A stretch of DNA of 7,194 nucleotides, taken from the NCBI GenBank assembly GCA_900553115.1, contig USCF01000051.1, forward strand, positions 1 through 7,194. Direction: 5' to 3'. This stretch comes from an uncultured Alphaproteobacteria bacterium. GTDB lineage: Bacteria > Pseudomonadota > Alphaproteobacteria > RF32 > CAG-239. Below the pieces are notes generated by a model. The model was not told the DNA's origin, searched no databases, and worked only from the letters and a program-made list of their open reading frames with translations. The stretch's first letter is position 1. Every line of letters starts with the position of its first letter. Positions 6,682-7,194 of this stretch are shown piece by piece. A program made the position numbers and the translations under genes.

Positions 6682-7194
6682 TGTTTACACCTTCCATTTT
6701 TATACTGTTAAAAATTAAATTAAATCCTTGTCTGACTGTTTTTTCAAAATCCAGAGTCATTCTTTTTGCCAAATAGTTTTCTAAGAGCCCCATCCATAGA
6801 GCTTGCAAAATTTCCGTAATACTTTCAACATCAACATCGGCTCTTATTTTTTTATTTTCTTTAAGCTCACATAATGTGTCAATCATAATTTTACGGGAAA
6901 CCACTTTGGTCTTTTCCACCAAAGGGCGGATTTTTACCAAAATAGCTTCGCTCCATTCCATTTGACAGGTAATAAAAAAGATAAACTTATATTCCAGCGG
7001 ATTCGCTTTCATATAATGATAAGCAAGCAACATCATATCCGCTAAAACATCTAAATTTTCTTCTTTTTTCCCGTTGCGAAAATCTTCAAGTCGCTTAATA
7101 TGTTTTTGCACAAATTCATTGATTAGTGCAGCGACAATGTCTGGCTTGTTGCGAAAGTACCAATAAAACACGCACTTAATTAAATTTATTCGTT
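6671..7194 (-). CDS. TetR/AcrR-family transcriptional repressor, 5' end outside window
   Basis: This is a probable local repressor of the efflux operon. The visible 173 residues end at a TAG at 6671-6673. FYWYFRNKPDIVAAL, encoded just inside the right edge, is the characteristic end of the TetR helix-turn-helix and start of helix 4 (family form: Y-x-F-x-x-K-x-D/E). The rest is a helical ligand-binding and dimer domain rich in aromatic and hydrophobic residues, with no close match I can name. A GTG at 7171 could be read as a start, but the frame stays open to the edge, and starting there would remove the DNA-binding helices. The real start is therefore outside, with roughly 25-40 residues missing for a normal 190-215 residue protein. 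The turn before FYWYF reads NLIKCV, without the two usual glycines. Being first and co-directional with the pump genes suggests autoregulation; the operator is not in the window. Confidence 0.88.
   Translation of the reverse strand, partial: RINLIKCVFYWYFRNKPDIVAALINEFVQKHIKRLEDFRNGKKEENLDVLADMMLLAYHYMKANPLEYKFIFFITCQMEWSEAILVKIRPLVEKTKVVSRKIMIDTLCELKENKKIRADVDVESITEILQALWMGLLENYLAKRMTLDFEKTVRQGFNLIFNSIKMEGVNNEN
6690..6695 (-). promoter_or_regulatory. Ribosome binding site of the adaptor gene inside tetR
   Basis: GGAAGG lies 8 bases before the adaptor ATG at 6681 and within the last codons of the TetR-family gene. It supports the 11-base overlap and coupled translation of the regulator and adaptor. 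Confidence 0.65.

Noticed and set aside
7169..7171. GTG start codon for the TetR-family gene
   Set aside because: The frame stays open to the window edge, and a start here would remove the DNA-binding helices.

Overview
The window holds five tightly packed genes, all on the minus strand. In transcription order, from right to left, they are a TetR-family repressor (its start lies outside the right edge), an RND periplasmic adaptor, an RND inner-membrane efflux transporter of the HAE-1/AcrB type, the 16S rRNA m5C methyltransferase RsmB, and a polytopic membrane protein that runs off the left edge. The junctions are an 11-base overlap, a 12-base gap, a 20-base overlap and a 42-base gap. This layout strongly suggests one operon, with its promoter beyond the right edge. 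There is no intrinsic terminator, RNA gene, mobile element, CRISPR array or non-coding stretch longer than 42 bases.

The host is a Gram-negative bacterium, because a tripartite RND pump needs two membranes. The DNA is AT-rich and full of A and T runs, and the genetic code is standard. An AT-rich proteobacterium, perhaps a host-associated alphaproteobacterium, would fit, but this is a low-confidence guess; nothing here fixes the taxon.

Right part (5506-7194): the TetR regulator and the adaptor. The regulator is the promoter-proximal gene and points the same way as the pump, so it probably represses its own operon. Middle (2368-5493): the 1041-residue proton-driven pump, with its TM4 Asp pair and TM10 Lys intact. 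No TolC-like outer-membrane channel gene is visible, so the pump probably uses one encoded elsewhere. Left of centre (1104-2387): RsmB, with NusB-like and methyltransferase domains and both key cysteines, starting inside the end of the pump gene.

Left end (1-1061): the least ordinary part. It is a long multi-spanning protein with no obvious ready annotation. Motif reading suggests it is a degenerate relative of the MraY/WecA polyprenyl-phosphate sugar-phosphate transferases. It seems to keep the order of several family landmarks while lacking the catalytic aspartates and the HHH signature. Its Shine-Dalgarno sits in the loop of a perfect 9-bp inverted repeat whose stem covers part of the start codon, which may give this last gene its own translational control.
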